Notes under the pieces: generated by a model | Told to the model about the DNA's origin: nothing | Seen by the model: only the letters and a program-made list of their open reading frames with translations | The model's database searches: none | From: Panonychus citri | Lineage: Eukaryota > Arthropoda > Arachnida > Trombidiformes > Tetranychidae | NCBI RefSeq assembly: GCF_014898815.1 | Contig: NW_026515525.1 | Coordinates: 340,915 to 404,914, forward strand | DNA length: 64,000 nucleotides | Direction of reading: 5' to 3' | Shown here: positions 47,425-58,989 of the stretch, in pieces | Numbering within the stretch: the stretch's first letter is position 1 | Layout: each line of letters starts with the position of its first letter | Position numbers and translations under genes: made by a program

Positions 47425-47519
47425 ATCATAATAAAGAAACAACTAGCACAACCTGACAGTTAGTTGCGGAATTATTAGCGTGCCAAGTTAGCGGTACGTG
47501 TTGGAACGCCTTACAATCA

Positions 47520-48060
47520 CAGGTATTGCTATGTATGAGACGTAGATCCCTCTCTCTCTGTGATGCTCTCTCGGACCGAGCACATGTAGTAGGTTTCAGA
47601 CCGGTGGTCAGCAAACAGCCGACATTCAGTATGAAAGACAAGAAAACGATGGCTTGCGCCTATTGGGATAGCGCCGGTATAATCAATGTTTACCGAGCTC
47701 AACTAGAAGAAATTGATCCTTTAGTCCGCTCTTGCCATCGTTCATCAGTCAAAAGCCATTGCTCCTTCAGGACAATGCTCTTTCACATAAAGCAGCGCTA
47801 ACAATTGACAAAATTAAGGAATCGGGTTGGGTTACACTCACTATTCACTGACCTATTCTCTTGACATGGCCCCAAGCGATGACTTTGCATTCGCAAAATC
47901 AAAAAGATTCACCCGAGGCCAGAGATTTTCCAATATAAATGAGATGAAGTCCGCTTTTGAATAATTTTTTGAAAGGGCTAAGGGACAAAGTGCCTTTATG
48001 CCAGAGGTGGATGGTTTGCCTCTAACTATAAGATCAGAAGTGATTCAGATGAATCAGAAG
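47520..48060 (+). pseudogene. mariner-type transposase pseudogene
   Basis: Translation in shifting plus-strand frames shows mariner transposase landmarks in order: KKTMACAYWDSAGII (first catalytic Asp), LLLQDNALSHKAALTI (second Asp, as in the HDNARPH block), PYSLDMAPSDDF (third Asp region) and RFTRGQRFSNINEMKSAFE. The motif order is that of the D,D34D mariner family. Stops and frame breaks throughout, with no terminal repeats seen, mark it as dead. Confidence 0.78.
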
Positions 48061-48088
48061 ATCAGAAGAACAAGATAATTCAAATCAG

Positions 48089-48399
48089 GCTGGGGTGGTT
48101 ATCCTTATCACCCTGATAAAGATGAAGATGTTTCCAAAACATTTAGTTACCTGATGCCCATTTTACTCTTAATTGCTGCTGTTACTCTCACAATTCCGTT
48201 AATTGCTCTATTCTTTTTCATCTTTCTCTGGAAACGACCTCCGTCTTTCCTGTGTAATGTTCTGGATCCCGAATTGAAAAACATCAACAGTCTCAACGCT
48301 CAGCCAAGAGTTTATAATGGATTAATTAATCTCTTGTTAAAAGTGGATAAAGCATTTTCCAAAGGTGATCATGATTATGGATCATCGATAAAAAGATGA
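48089..48399 (+). CDS. Orphan terminal exon of a single-pass membrane protein
   Basis: After an acceptor (TTCAAATCAG) the frame reads GWGGYPYHPDKDEDVSKTF, a long hydrophobic span (ILLLIAAVTLTIPLIALFFF), a positive WKRPPS boundary and a tail (NAQPRVYNGLINLLLKVDK) ending DYGSSIKR. An ATG at 48154 could also start it. Reads like the anchor and short inner tail of a surface protein. Upstream exons are not visible; the mariner remnant lies directly before it. It converges with the laminin gene, 190 bases between stops. Confidence 0.5.
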
Positions 48400-48589
48400 A
48401 TCTACTGAACAAAATTCAATTTGGGAAAGTTTTGTTCATCAGAATCGATTCTAGACCATTTGATTTACATTAATATCTCAAGTTTAATGTAAATTATTTG
48501 AATTATTTTGTTTGATTAGAAATGTAAAAAAAGGTAAACATTTGTATTATTTATATATGAAAATTAACTAATTTGATTATATTGATTGG

Positions 48590-48839
48590 TTATTGACCTC
48601 GTCCAATACCAATTCCTTTGAAATTTGTTGGTTCGTTCATTTTAACAATCGCTCCATTAAAGACAAAATCACGAATCACACCAATTAATCGTTCCTTTGT
48701 TCCAGCCATTCCTCGAAGTGTCATTCCTTCCGAAAGTCCACCGAGATAAAGTCCACCATTAGCTGGACCTTCAATGGAATTGGTTCCCTTGGCCAATCGA
48801 GATACAGCCACTTCATGATCATCCATATTCAAAGAGATT
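48590..48839 (-). CDS. wb: Laminin alpha exon 9: end of LG3 and stop
   Basis: Acceptor CTTAAG; completes a Lys codon from exon 8. Encodes ISLNMDDHEVAVSRLAK, GGLYLGGLSEGM and GVIRDFVFNGAIVKM, then GIGIGRGQ and TAA. A weak donor-like GAGGTCAAT just before the stop could in principle continue the gene, but no LG4-like exon is seen in the next 1.5 kb. Confidence 0.85.
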
Positions 48840-51800
48840 CTTAAGAAAAAGAGACAATCAAATGTTAAATTATTTTCTTTCTTTTCTACCAAATCATCTA
48901 ATTAATTGTTAATCAATTGTTAAATTTTAATTACTTTCGATTCCTTTTCGATATGGTGACTGTATGGAAAGCACCATCGTTCACTCGGACCTCTGATATA
49001 AGTAAAGTTTCACCCGAACCTCCATTGAAACGAGCCTCAAGAAGACCTCCGATCACTGCCACTGAATAGTAGTGCTAATTTATGGAAGACAATTGTTATT
49101 TCAATTGCAATCAAATTAATGAGATTTTATTGTAACAGTAAAGTCATTGAATTAATACTTACATAATCTCGAGCCTTTTTAGTTTTTCCTTGGAAAGTGG
49201 ACATAATCAGTAGAGTTTCCGATTGGTTTGTTTTAAAGTGAAACTAAAGTCGCTCTTCTCCAAGAGGTCGACTATTCAATTCCAAGTAACCTTGACCTGT
49301 GAATTTGACAATTCGAGAGGTTCGATCTCTACAACCTGGAATTACACCGTAATTCTCAATGCTCAGTAAATTCAAAGGAGTTGTATCGATCTGAACATCT
49401 TTCATACATCCCAGGAAGTGTTTGAATGTATTGAGTGTCCAAAGATCTTGAGTGAAATTAGGGTCACCCACCGTAAATTGGGACATGATTGAGATCCAAT
49501 TGACTTTGACCTTGAGGGCACTTCCTTCTAGAACTTCATCTTCTACCGATAAAACTCCCAACCATCGATCTCTTTCAGCAGCTAATCGAACCCACTGTCC
49601 ATTATTGTATCTCTCACGAGATCTTAGTTGTAATCGTGATCCAGATCCAAGATTAAATTGGTACAATACTCGCCCGTCTTGAAGGGAAATGGACACGAAA
49701 TCTCCAGTGTCTGGGTTGCCCGAGAAAAAGATGATCGCGTCTTCATCAAATGATCTGAATTGCAGAGCGACGATATACTTTTCTCTGTCATATCTTTGGA
49801 TCTAAAGTGAGAATCAAAATTATTATTATTAATACTTATTAATAGTAGAAATTGATTTGTATCTCAATCAACTGATCACTTACCTGATCCATTGTAGCAT
49901 AAGAACCTTCACCTTTGAACTGGAATGTTCCTGGATCAATGAGTTCGGTCACACCTTCCATGCAACCTCGACATCCTTGTGAGGTTTTAAAGTTCCAAAG
50001 GCCAATTCGTTGATCATCTAGATAAACTTCGTACAAACAGCCGGTGAATCGTCGGGTCTTCATTATGGTCGGTGCTTCAAAGTTATCTGGTAGACCGCCG
50101 ATAAACAGGTTCGCGTTCCCATCCAAGTCCATTTTACATGATTTAGGGTCAGATGATCCCGTTACTTCATGAGTGTCTCCTTTATGTGCTTCTGTTGATG
50201 GTTGGACACTTAAAGTCACTAAATTGTTGACTCGGTTCATTTCAATCTTGTACCAGTGTCGAGATCGTAACAAGTTCCCGTCATTGGATTCAATGATTGT
50301 CGGATGTTCCAATGATTTAGATCCACTTCCTGTATTCCATGTAAACCGAATTCGTCTATTGATCATTTCCAATGCCATGAAATCAGAGTTTGTATTCGAT
50401 GATATGAACAAAATCAACGAATTAGGAACATCTTCTTTGATTGCGTAGTTAAGACTAATTGTGTTCGTGGCCGATGGTTGAGTTGGTGATCGATAAGATT
50501 TCACACAAATCTCATCTCTTTCTGCTCCTAGTGAGACTCTTATCGAAGATGCTTTTTGACGAGACAAAAGGATTGATGTTTCAAATCGGTAAGATCAAGT
50601 TCGAATCGAGTTCTTAATCCATCCAATCGTCTTTAAGATTTTCCGAGTTCACCATAAATCGACTTGATTCTCGAATATCAGCTCGAGATTTATCAACAAT
50701 CCGAGTGAAATTCTCGATTCCAGAAGCTGTTCCTTCATTAAGTCGTTCAATTCGAGGAGTAAGATCATCAATTATCTTCTTTTCTATTCCATCTATTCTT
50801 AAATGAACATGTCCAAGTCCTTCGAGAAGGAAACTCAACGTATGATCAATTTGTTTGATTCTTTCTCGCAAATCTTGAGGTAATTCATCCAGTGCCCGAT
50901 TAATTAGTTCTAATGCTCGTCGATATGATAACAAATCTTTAGCTAGATTACCAAGTATCAATTGTTTCGATGAAAGGTCACTTTGTAATCTAGGAATTCG
51001 GTTGTCGTGAAGATCTCGAGCTGCTTCAAGTAATTCGATGCTTCGATCTCTCGCTTTCTGGGCTTGTTTAGTCAACGAATCGTCGATCCCTGGATAAGCT
51101 CATGATAAGCGCGTTCAGCTGCTTCGTATGCTCGTTTAGCTGATTCTTCGGCTCGAGCTAATGCAACAACAATTCGCTCATAGACTCCAGCCGCTTCGAG
51201 AGCGTATTTGGAAAAGTTTTCTGTGTCGGCGAAAAGACCTTTCAAATATTCCAATTGTTTCATCAATTCCAATGAATGTCGTTGACATGGTTCCACATAT
51301 TTGACCGTATATTCGGGGTTCAATCTCGACAAAGTTGACCTCAAGTGTTCCAAAGCCAATGTGGCATTTCTTAGATCCCGTTCTAAACCAGGAACTAGTC
51401 CATGTCGTACAGTCACATCGATCAACATTCCACGAGCAGCATTAATTAGTCGAGCAGCTTCAATCAAACTGGAATTGGCTTGAGATGCATGACCAGAACT
51501 GATCCTTAGAACTTCAATCACTCGATCACGAATTCTTTGTCCTTCATTGATCCGATTCAATGTTAACTGGACTGGTCTTTGTACTCGAGTTTGAACAATG
51601 TTGAAAATCTCTGATAATCTTTGCTGTAATCGATCCAATCTCTTTCGGAAATCTCGATCAACATTCGGTGATCTAAGAAGACCAATTATCTTCTCAAGTA
51701 AAGTCTTTGACAATCGATTCTCTCTTGAGGCTTCATCGAGTCGAGGTCGATAGTTTTTCAAATTCAATTCGGCGATAATTTGTTCAGCACGGAAAAGATG

Positions 51801-54800
51801 TCGTTCCAAAGAAAATCCTCCTTTTCCATCGTCCATTCCAAATTTTCGAAGAGCATCAATAATTCGTCTCAAATCGTAAAGTAGATCATTTATATAATCG
51901 AGAAGATTTTCAGCATCGTCACCAATCAATTTGGTCTCTTCCACAATCATCGGTAATTTCGCTTCCAAACTCACTGTTCGAATGTACAGCATATCGACCA
52001 ATGTTTCCAGGTCGAAATTGGAAGTCACATTATAAAGGATTCCTTTACCTTCGTCGATTAGGATCGATTGTCGTTGCAAAGTGTTGAGAAAATGCTTGTA
52101 CTTGGACAATAAATGCAAGAATTTAGTATAAGGCAAATTTCCCCAATCGGTGGTTGGTAATTCGGCCAATGTCGCGTTAATTGAGTCCAAATCATCGAGC
52201 AATAATCCAGTACATGGACCATCGCAATCAAGACAACCCGATTCAGTTTGCACATGACGAGGTAAACAAATTGAACAATCGCGACCTCGAAAACCCTCTT
52301 TGCAAGCACACTGACCAGTTCGAGGGTCACAACTTGATCCAAATGATCCATAAGGTGAACATGAACATGGAAGACAAAACTCCCGAGCCATTGGATCACC
52401 ATAATATCCGACATCGCACTTTTCACAACGAGAACCAGTATAACCTGTCGCACAATCTGAACAAACGTAATCGCCTCCAGGCCGAGATTCACAGGTCTCA
52501 GCAAACGAGTGACCAGGAAGTGGACATTGACAAGGAATACAAGGTATCCCTTGGGTTGGATCACCAAAGTATCCGGAAGCACAAACATTACAAAAAGGAC
52601 CTGCAGTGTTATCGGTACAATTGTAACAATGTCCAGTCTCTGGATCACAACTTCGAGATCGATTGTTACACGGACAAGGTTCTGCCCACCCAACTAGATC
52701 AATGTAATCACGGGAATCAAGATAATTGGGTTTCCTTTTCCGATAATAACCAATATTTGGATCTTGACAAGATGCACCTCGATATTGGGGTGGACAGAAA
52801 CATTGTTCAACTCCAATGGCGGTGAAATTAACTGGCACCGAGTTCAGAACTCTCAGATCCTCAGCGACATCAAGAGTCACGTCGGTTAAACGGGCTGATT
52901 GTACATCGGGTCCAGATGAAGCTCGAATCAGAATATTCTGAACTTTTTGAAGAGCAATCATCAAATGTTTTCGAGTTACTTCAAGTCCTGGATTTTCGGC
53001 AAGAATAAAAGACGATTCGTGAAGTTGAATCTTGTAAAATTCACCCAAATAAGATGTCGAAGAAGATGAAGAAGATGAAGAAGATGATGCTGATAGAGAT
53101 AAAGACGATTCTTTATCGAAATGATGTAAAACGAGTCTTTGGTTTCCTTGAATGATGAATAAAGGATAACGATTGAGAACCGAATCAGGGAATCGAGAAT
53201 CTTGACGAGATTGAATTCGAAATGAGAGAAAACCATTGTAAATTAACTTTATCTCCAATAAATTCTTTTGGTAATTGCCAATAATAAGGTTGATCAGAAA
53301 TGTAATTGCTTCCAATCACTTGTTTCGAATCTGAAGAATCAGGAATCACATTATAGCCCATTTTTAATTCCGCTGATTGTCCACTTATTCCAAAGGTCAC
53401 TTCTTTCGGTGCGCTGGTGATTGTTGTCCAAGTTAATGATGATTGTTCACATCGAGAAGTTTTCTCGAAACAAAAGCAACTGAAACATCCAAGTGGATTC
53501 ATCGCCGAAAGAGAAAATGTCGCGTCTTTACATCGATCACATCGTCGTCCCATTGTGTTCCCTTTGCACGAACATTGTCCAGTCTCATCACATTGACAAA
53601 TAGTCTCTGGATCACTTAGTCCAATTACCGATCTCAGGTCAAGTTTACAAGAAGAATCTAAGCTTCCGGGTGGATGACAATCACATCGACGACAATTTGA
53701 AATCGATAATATCCAAATCGACATTTAGAACAGTCTTTGCCTTCGAATCCTTCTAAACAAACACATTCTCCCGTTTTATTGTGACACTGGTTATTAACCG
53801 ATCCTTGGATATCACATTCACAAGCTTTGCAACCTTCGACAATGTCCAGTCCATAAGTACCCGGAGCACAATCACGACAATCTCGACCCGCAGTGTTGGG
53901 AGGACATTCACATCGACCCGTTTCTGGGTTACAAATGTGATTCGCTTCGTAACATTGGTCACACTTTTGACATCCACTGGGTGAGAATCCATAGAATCCA
54001 CTTTTACACGAGTCACATTTAGAACCTCCGATTCCTGGTTTACATTCACATTGTCCAGTTAATTGATCACAAATTGATGATGTTGATCCAATTGGATTAC
54101 AATCACAAGGTGAACATCCTTTTCCTGAATCAAGATTCCAGAATCCAGATCGACATCGATCACAAGCTCTTCCTTCAACGAATGGTTTACATTTACCTTT
54201 AGATAAGAAGACAAGAAGAGAAAAGATTAAATTATCATCATCATTTCTCTCTCTCTCTCTTTCTCTCTTTCTCTCTTTCTTTCTTCATTTACTTACATTG
54301 ACCACTTATTTCATCACAACTTTTTCCTTCTGATCCTTTTGGATGACAATCACAAGGAAGACAACCTCGAACTGAGAATCCATAATAACCTTCGAGACAA
54401 TGGGAACAGTGTTGACCAAATATTCCTGGTTTACAATGACACTGACCAGTAATTGGATCACAATCAGACGAAGATGAACCAATTCCATTACAATTACATG
54501 CTGGACATCCCAATTCAGGATTCCCATGACCAACAGCACATCGATCACACAATCGACCAGTGAAATTGGGCTTACATGAACACTGACCAGTCTTTGGGTC
54601 ACATTGAGGTCATTCGATCCTGACAAATCACAGTTACAAGGTTTACAATCACCCAAACTTGGATTACCCCAATGATGAGGTAAACATTGATCGCACTTCC
54701 ATCCAGTCGTATTGGCCGCACATCGACATTGTCCAGTTCGTGAATCACAACCTCCAACCACTGAAGTGTCCACATTTGGACCACACTCGCAGGGGAGACA

Positions 54801-57769
54801 CTCGCCCCCAGGAACACTTGGATCACCATAATAACCCTGCTTACAGATTTCACACTTGTCTCCAGCATAAGGCTCGATACAAGCGTCGCAAATGTAATCG
54901 TCTCCTTTTTCCGTGAGGACACAAGTCGGTGAAAAGTTGTTCGAACTCAAGGTCAATGGACATGCACACGGCTTACAGTCTTCCGGTGTTCCACGAGTCG
55001 GATCACCATAATAACCTTTCTTACACTTGGAACAACCTGTACCTTCCGTGTTGTGTAGACACTCTGAACATTCACCGGTGAAAGGGTCACAAGATTCCGC
55101 GTGATTGTTACAATTGCACTTCTCACATCGACCTCCGACCAGAATATTGTTCACCCTTCGGTAACCTGGTGCACACTCTAAACACGATAGTCCCATGTAA
55201 CCCTCGGGACAATCACAAGACTCCGCTCCAGTTTGTTTGTTCAGAGACTTTGAGTCTTTCGATGCTTGTTCCATCTCGACATTGTACATGGACCCTTCGA
55301 TCTGGTCCGTGTGGAACTTGGCTCGAATCAACATGTTCCGTAAATTGTACAGAACCAAAGTGAACTCTTCTCGAGACACTGGTCTCACTCGACGTCCATC
55401 ACCGTCCAAAATGTACCAACCGTTTTCTCGCAAAGGTAAAGTCAAAGTCACTTTATCCTCGTTCTCATTTTTGTCATATCTCTTCCAGTTGTAACCAATT
55501 CTCATCACATTTTCCGGTCCACCGTCCAGAATAATGTCCGCATCTTCAGTGTAGTAACCGGAAGTGTCTCCTCTCAACACCGTGTATCCAATCATGAACC
55601 TCAGGTCACCCCCGTAAGAGTAAAGTTTCTCACCAAGGTAAGAATCAGGAGCCATCCAATAGTAAGGTGAAGACATTGGCTGCATGTCGTCATCAGCGAT
55701 CACCAAGTGTTCAGATTTTCGTGTTGGAGTGACCACTTTCTTGCCAGAGAAATCTGATACTTTCCAAGCTTCCAGGTGAGCGAGAGATGAGATCACCTCA
55801 ACTCCCCAATCGGAGGATTTACACGAAGATGTCGCACCGAAACAGAAACACGGGGCACATCCATCGGGATTGTCCGCCGATAGATCAAAGTAACCTGCTT
55901 TACATCGGTCACATCGATTCCCTTCGACATTGGCCTTGCATACACGTTGGACCATCACAAGCCTCAGGGTTTACGACTCCCGCTCCGTTACAATGACACG
56001 AGTCACACCTTGGATAATTGCGATAACCTGGAGCACAAGAGTCACAGTATTTACCTTGGAATCCTTTCTTGCAAATGCAATCACCCGCTTCCAGTCCCGT
56101 TAGAACATGGCTACTGTCCTTTATACAATATTCGGTAGTTCCTCGACCTCGACATTGACATGGTCGACATGGGGCAGTCTCATTATTAATCGAGCTACTT
56201 GAGGAACTCAATCCTTTACCTGGACGGAAATATCCATCTTCACATTGATCACAATTGTTTCCCGTTGTATGAGATTGACAATTTATACAAACACCTCCGC
56301 CCGATCTAAGGCCATGAACATTGACACTTCCATTACGAGAATCGACATTTTTATCGTAAATACATTCACTTGAATGTCCATGACATTGACAAGCTTTTGG
56401 AACATGAGAAGAAACAATTAGAAATTAGTTGATTGTTTTCTCTCTTTTTTCTTTCTTTTCTTTTTTTCGCTCTTCTCTCTTCTCTCTTCTTCCTTCTTTT
56501 CTTTTCTTACCTTCACAAATTGCGATATTTCGTTTGGTTGCCTGACGATATGGTCGTTGATTGAATAATGGACAACACTTTTCACAATTATCGCCACAAG
56601 TATTATGAAGACAATCACATTTACGAAGTAAAGTTGCTCGATCCACTGGACAAGCTCTTGCGTGACCATTACAAATACATTGACCAATAATCTCAATATT
56701 TTGTAAAGTATAATAAAGCTGAGAATCAATAGAAAATCAAATCATAAAATCATTAGAATCTAAAGTATTGTAGACACAAAGCTCTTACCTGATTAGCCGA
56801 TGTTAAATTGAATCGATCTGAATATGAAAACAAATTCTTCTCATCCCATGGAACCGAAACCTTTTGTAATCGTAATCGTATGAATCGAGCCTTCATAAAC
56901 TGTTTCAATGTCTCTGAAAGAGATTAGCTCCTGGTCGACCTTCACTCAATGAAAGATTCACCTATTTAGAGATACAAGATTAGAGATTGAGAGATTGAGA
57001 GATTAATAGAGATTATGAGAAAGAAAGATAAAGAAATTGACCAATTTACTTCTCCATATTGAAGTTGTCTCAATGTTGAATAATATGAAGTACAAATAAC
57101 TTCATCATCTGATCGGTAATGAGGAGGATGAGATGCAATTGGTTTAGTGCTAAAGAAACGCCAACAATCAGTGTTACTTATTGCGAAAAACTGCCAAGGT
57201 TTATATTCAACTCCATCAATTGACCTTTCGATTATCCAATTTCCGGGTAAAGGTGATCGTCCAGCCTTAATTTTGACCAAATGGATTTGAAAGACTTGCT
57301 TTAAATCAACAGTAATTGTTACCCATTCATATTTATCACTTTTCTGTAGAGTTGGACTTTGCCACCACGAACTTGTACCATCGATAACATTTGATATCGG
57401 ATGTCGTCTATCGGGATTTAGACTGGTCGCATCACAAACACCACATTCATTGTCTCGAGTCAATGAGGGATAACAATAAGGCTCTGGACCAACTTGACCA
57501 CAGGTCGAGTTGACAGTTATTATTGATCCTTTAGCGAGATCAAAAGTCTCGGGATAAAAAGCTTCAATGTCACCTAATAGTCAATTGTTATCGATCAGTT
57601 AATTAATAATTAACGGATCAATTGAGAAAATAAGCATTTAAACTGGTCAACTGGTCAACTGTTACTTACTTGAATCAATTGGAAGATCTGATCGAGAAGA
57701 AGAAATAATTTGTCCTGAATTTAATTGGAAACTTATCACAATCACACATATGAACAATGGATTAACCAT
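48590..57769 (-). CDS. wb: Laminin subunit alpha (wing-blister/LAMA1-2 type), nine exons, LG4-5 absent
   Basis: Nine exons give about 2,815 residues: signal peptide (MVNPLFICVIVISF), laminin N-terminal domain, LE repeats, L4a, about ten LE repeats, L4b, further LE repeats, a 550-residue coiled coil and LG1-3. The two L4 domains place it with LAMA1/LAMA2 and Drosophila wing blister, not with the LanA/LAMA5 group. It is a secreted chain that trimerises with beta and gamma chains in basement membranes; the N-terminal domain polymerises and LG1-3 bind integrins. Related chains are near 3,100 residues; here a stop follows LG3 and no LG4-5 is found. About eight one- or two-base frame breaks and one in-frame TAG occur, although splice sites and cysteines are preserved. 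It is divergent from the gene at 59300. Confidence 0.9.
48935..49074 (-). CDS. wb: Laminin alpha exon 8: middle of LG3
   Basis: 140 bases between a TTAG acceptor and a GTAATT donor. Encodes HYYSVAVIGGLLEARFNGG, ISEVRVNDGAFHTVTI: the LG-fold strand pattern ending in the usual D-G-x-x-H-x-V block. Confidence 0.85.
49163..49801 (-). CDS. wb: Laminin alpha exon 7: LG2 and start of LG3, with an in-frame TAG
   Basis: Encodes LG2 (YDREKYIVALQFRSFDED, FVSISLQDGRVLYQFNLGSG, FLGCMKDVQID) with its C-terminal Cys pair, then GQGYLELNSRPLGEERL. A TAG at 49246-49244 follows, and the same frame resumes FHFKTNQSETLLIMSTF. LG domains need this stretch, so the stop is either a nonsense change or the result of paired indels. 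Confidence 0.85.
49884..54196 (-). CDS. wb: Laminin alpha exon 6: LE repeats, L4b, LE repeats, coiled coil, LG1
   Basis: A single 4.3-kb exon. It starts CKPFVEGRACDRC; continues through LE repeats; L4b (SRCEQSSLTWTTI to about 52830) with a poly-serine insert near 53090; further LE repeats ending CLDCDGPC; a heptad-rich coiled coil (about 52230-50610); and LG1 (DEICVKSYRSP to FTGCLYEVYLDD, QGCRGC). Small frame breaks are seen near 53696, 53245, 51078, 50620 and 50590. Exon edges are AAAG acceptor and CAG/GTAAGT donor. Confidence 0.88.
53060..53098 (-). repeat. GAA/GAT microsatellite coding for poly-serine in laminin L4b
   Basis: On the plus strand, a GAAGATGAA-type repeat; read on the minus strand it encodes a run of about ten serines (after SLSLSA) inside the L4b domain. 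Confidence 0.85.
54246..54282. repeat. (CT)n tract in laminin intron 5
   Basis: CT runs grading into CTTT, occupying much of the 100-base intron between exons 5 and 6. Confidence 0.9.
54297..56393 (-). CDS. wb: Laminin alpha exon 5: LE2-LE4, L4a and following LE repeats
   Basis: Starts ACQCHGHSSECIYDKN and runs through LE repeats (GVCINCQSHTTGNNCDQCED and others), L4a (SSCKSSDWGVEVISS, SPYYWMAPDSYLGEKLYSYG, YNLRNMLIRAKFH) and about six LE repeats ending CDEISGQC at a GTAAGTAAA donor. A two-base GT loss near 55942 and a one-base break near 54608 shift the frame; the cysteine spacing resumes correctly after each. Confidence 0.9.
56511..56718 (-). CDS. wb: Laminin alpha exon 4: end of LN domain and LE1
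   Basis: TCTCAG acceptor, GAAG/GTAAGA donor. Encodes LYYTLQNIEIIGQCICNGHA and RACPVD, the LN-to-LE1 junction conserved in laminin alpha chains, then CDCLHNTCGDNCEKCCPLF. Confidence 0.92.
56789..56961 (-). CDS. wb: Laminin alpha exon 3: end of LN domain
   Basis: Encodes VNLSLSEGRPGAN, then after a one-base break near 56918 the conserved ETLKQFMKARFIRLRLQ and FNLTSANQ. Borders AATAG and CAG/GTAAGA. Confidence 0.88.
57050..57573 (-). CDS. wb: Laminin alpha exon 2: LN domain
   Basis: Encodes VNSTCGQVGPEPYC, CGVCDA, RRHPISNVIDGTSSWWQSP, VTITVDLKQVFQIHLVKIKA, PLPGNWIIERSIDGVEYKPW, DDEVICTSYYS. The H-P-I-x-N-x-I-D-G-WWQSP and PGNWI-ERS blocks are the alpha-chain version of the polymerising domain. 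Borders TTAG and GAA/GTAAAT. No frame break. Confidence 0.93.
57670..57769 (-). CDS. wb: Laminin alpha exon 1: signal peptide
   Basis: ATG at 57769; MVNPLFICVIVISFQLNSGQ is a clear signal peptide. Donor CAA/GTAAGTAA in phase 1, matching exon 2. Confidence 0.85.
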
Positions 57770-58989
57770 AATTATCACTTTTTATTATCCATGTGGTGGA
57801 TTAAAATAGACGATTAATACATGTATTATATCAAGAAAACTTTTCTCTTTTTCTCTTTTTCTTATTCTTCTTCTTATTATTATTGGTCCAGAATAACGTT
57901 GATTATTCAGATACATTGAGATGTTTAGATCGTGGGTTGTTGATCCAGTCCTGTTTACCTGTTTTCCAGGTAAATTTGTATTTAGAAAACGGGAAAAGTC
58001 AGAAAAGATAAACGAGAAAGAGAAAGAGAAAGAAAGATGATAAAAGATTGACTCTAATTCCATTTATGGTTACAACTTTATCGAGTGGGTGGTCAAGATA
58101 AATTCAGTTATCATCTTAATCCATTCTAATCTTTTATCTTTCCAATTCTCTGACCTTTCAATTAGCAAATGTGACAAATTTACAATTGATATTCTTCAAA
58201 TATTGATATAAATATGTTTCTATGATCAACTTAATTAAACTAATTACCGAAATTTACTAGTATCCATTTCATTCCATCACTATTATGGTAATTAAATAAA
58301 ATACAAATTCTTAACTAAAATGAATAGACGGACACTCTCTCAATAACTGAATGGACTAGTGTGATTATTGTTCCATCGCTCATTCATTGATAAAAAAATT
58401 TGCGAAAATCTCAACATGCAATTCTGAAGCTGTTGATAGTGATATAATTAACAATCAATTTGAAAAAATAATTCGAACACAAAATAATCAGGTCGATATG
58501 TATATGGAAACCTTTCAATACTTTTTGTATCAGATTAAATTTTCTAAGACGATAAACTTTTTTTCGGGCTTCTTTTTGTTACCAATTAATTGTGTAACAA
58601 AACGGCTGAACAATTATGATTAGATGGCTGCTTAACATTGACAATCAATTTGATTATCAAACAATTTCATTGTTATCATTTCAGCTCCAAATTGACAATC
58701 AAATCCAACCAAACAAAAAGTAATGAAACTAACAGCGAACTTTAAAAAATTACAACTTAATCACTTCAACAAATGATTAATTTAATGTTCAACTAATTAA
58801 CGTGACAAAAATAATAATAGAAATTAATTGTTTCCCTAATAATATGGATAAACTTAAATGTATTAAATTTAACCACTAAACTAACCGTTCAGTTTACAAG
58901 AGGATATTGCAAGCTTCATATTAATGCTAATTATCAGAGTTTTCAACAATTAAGGTTTTAGTTTCAATTTTGTGGGACTAGATGAAAGA

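Noticed and set aside
52058..52825. Two 210-codon frames opposite or shifted within laminin exon 6
   Set aside because: They are shadows of the LE-repeat coding frame; the Cys-rich frame is the real one.
48590..57769. Laminin beta or gamma chain
   Set aside because: The N-terminal WWQSP and PGNWI-ERS blocks, two L4 domains and C-terminal LG domains are alpha-chain features; beta and gamma chains lack LG domains.
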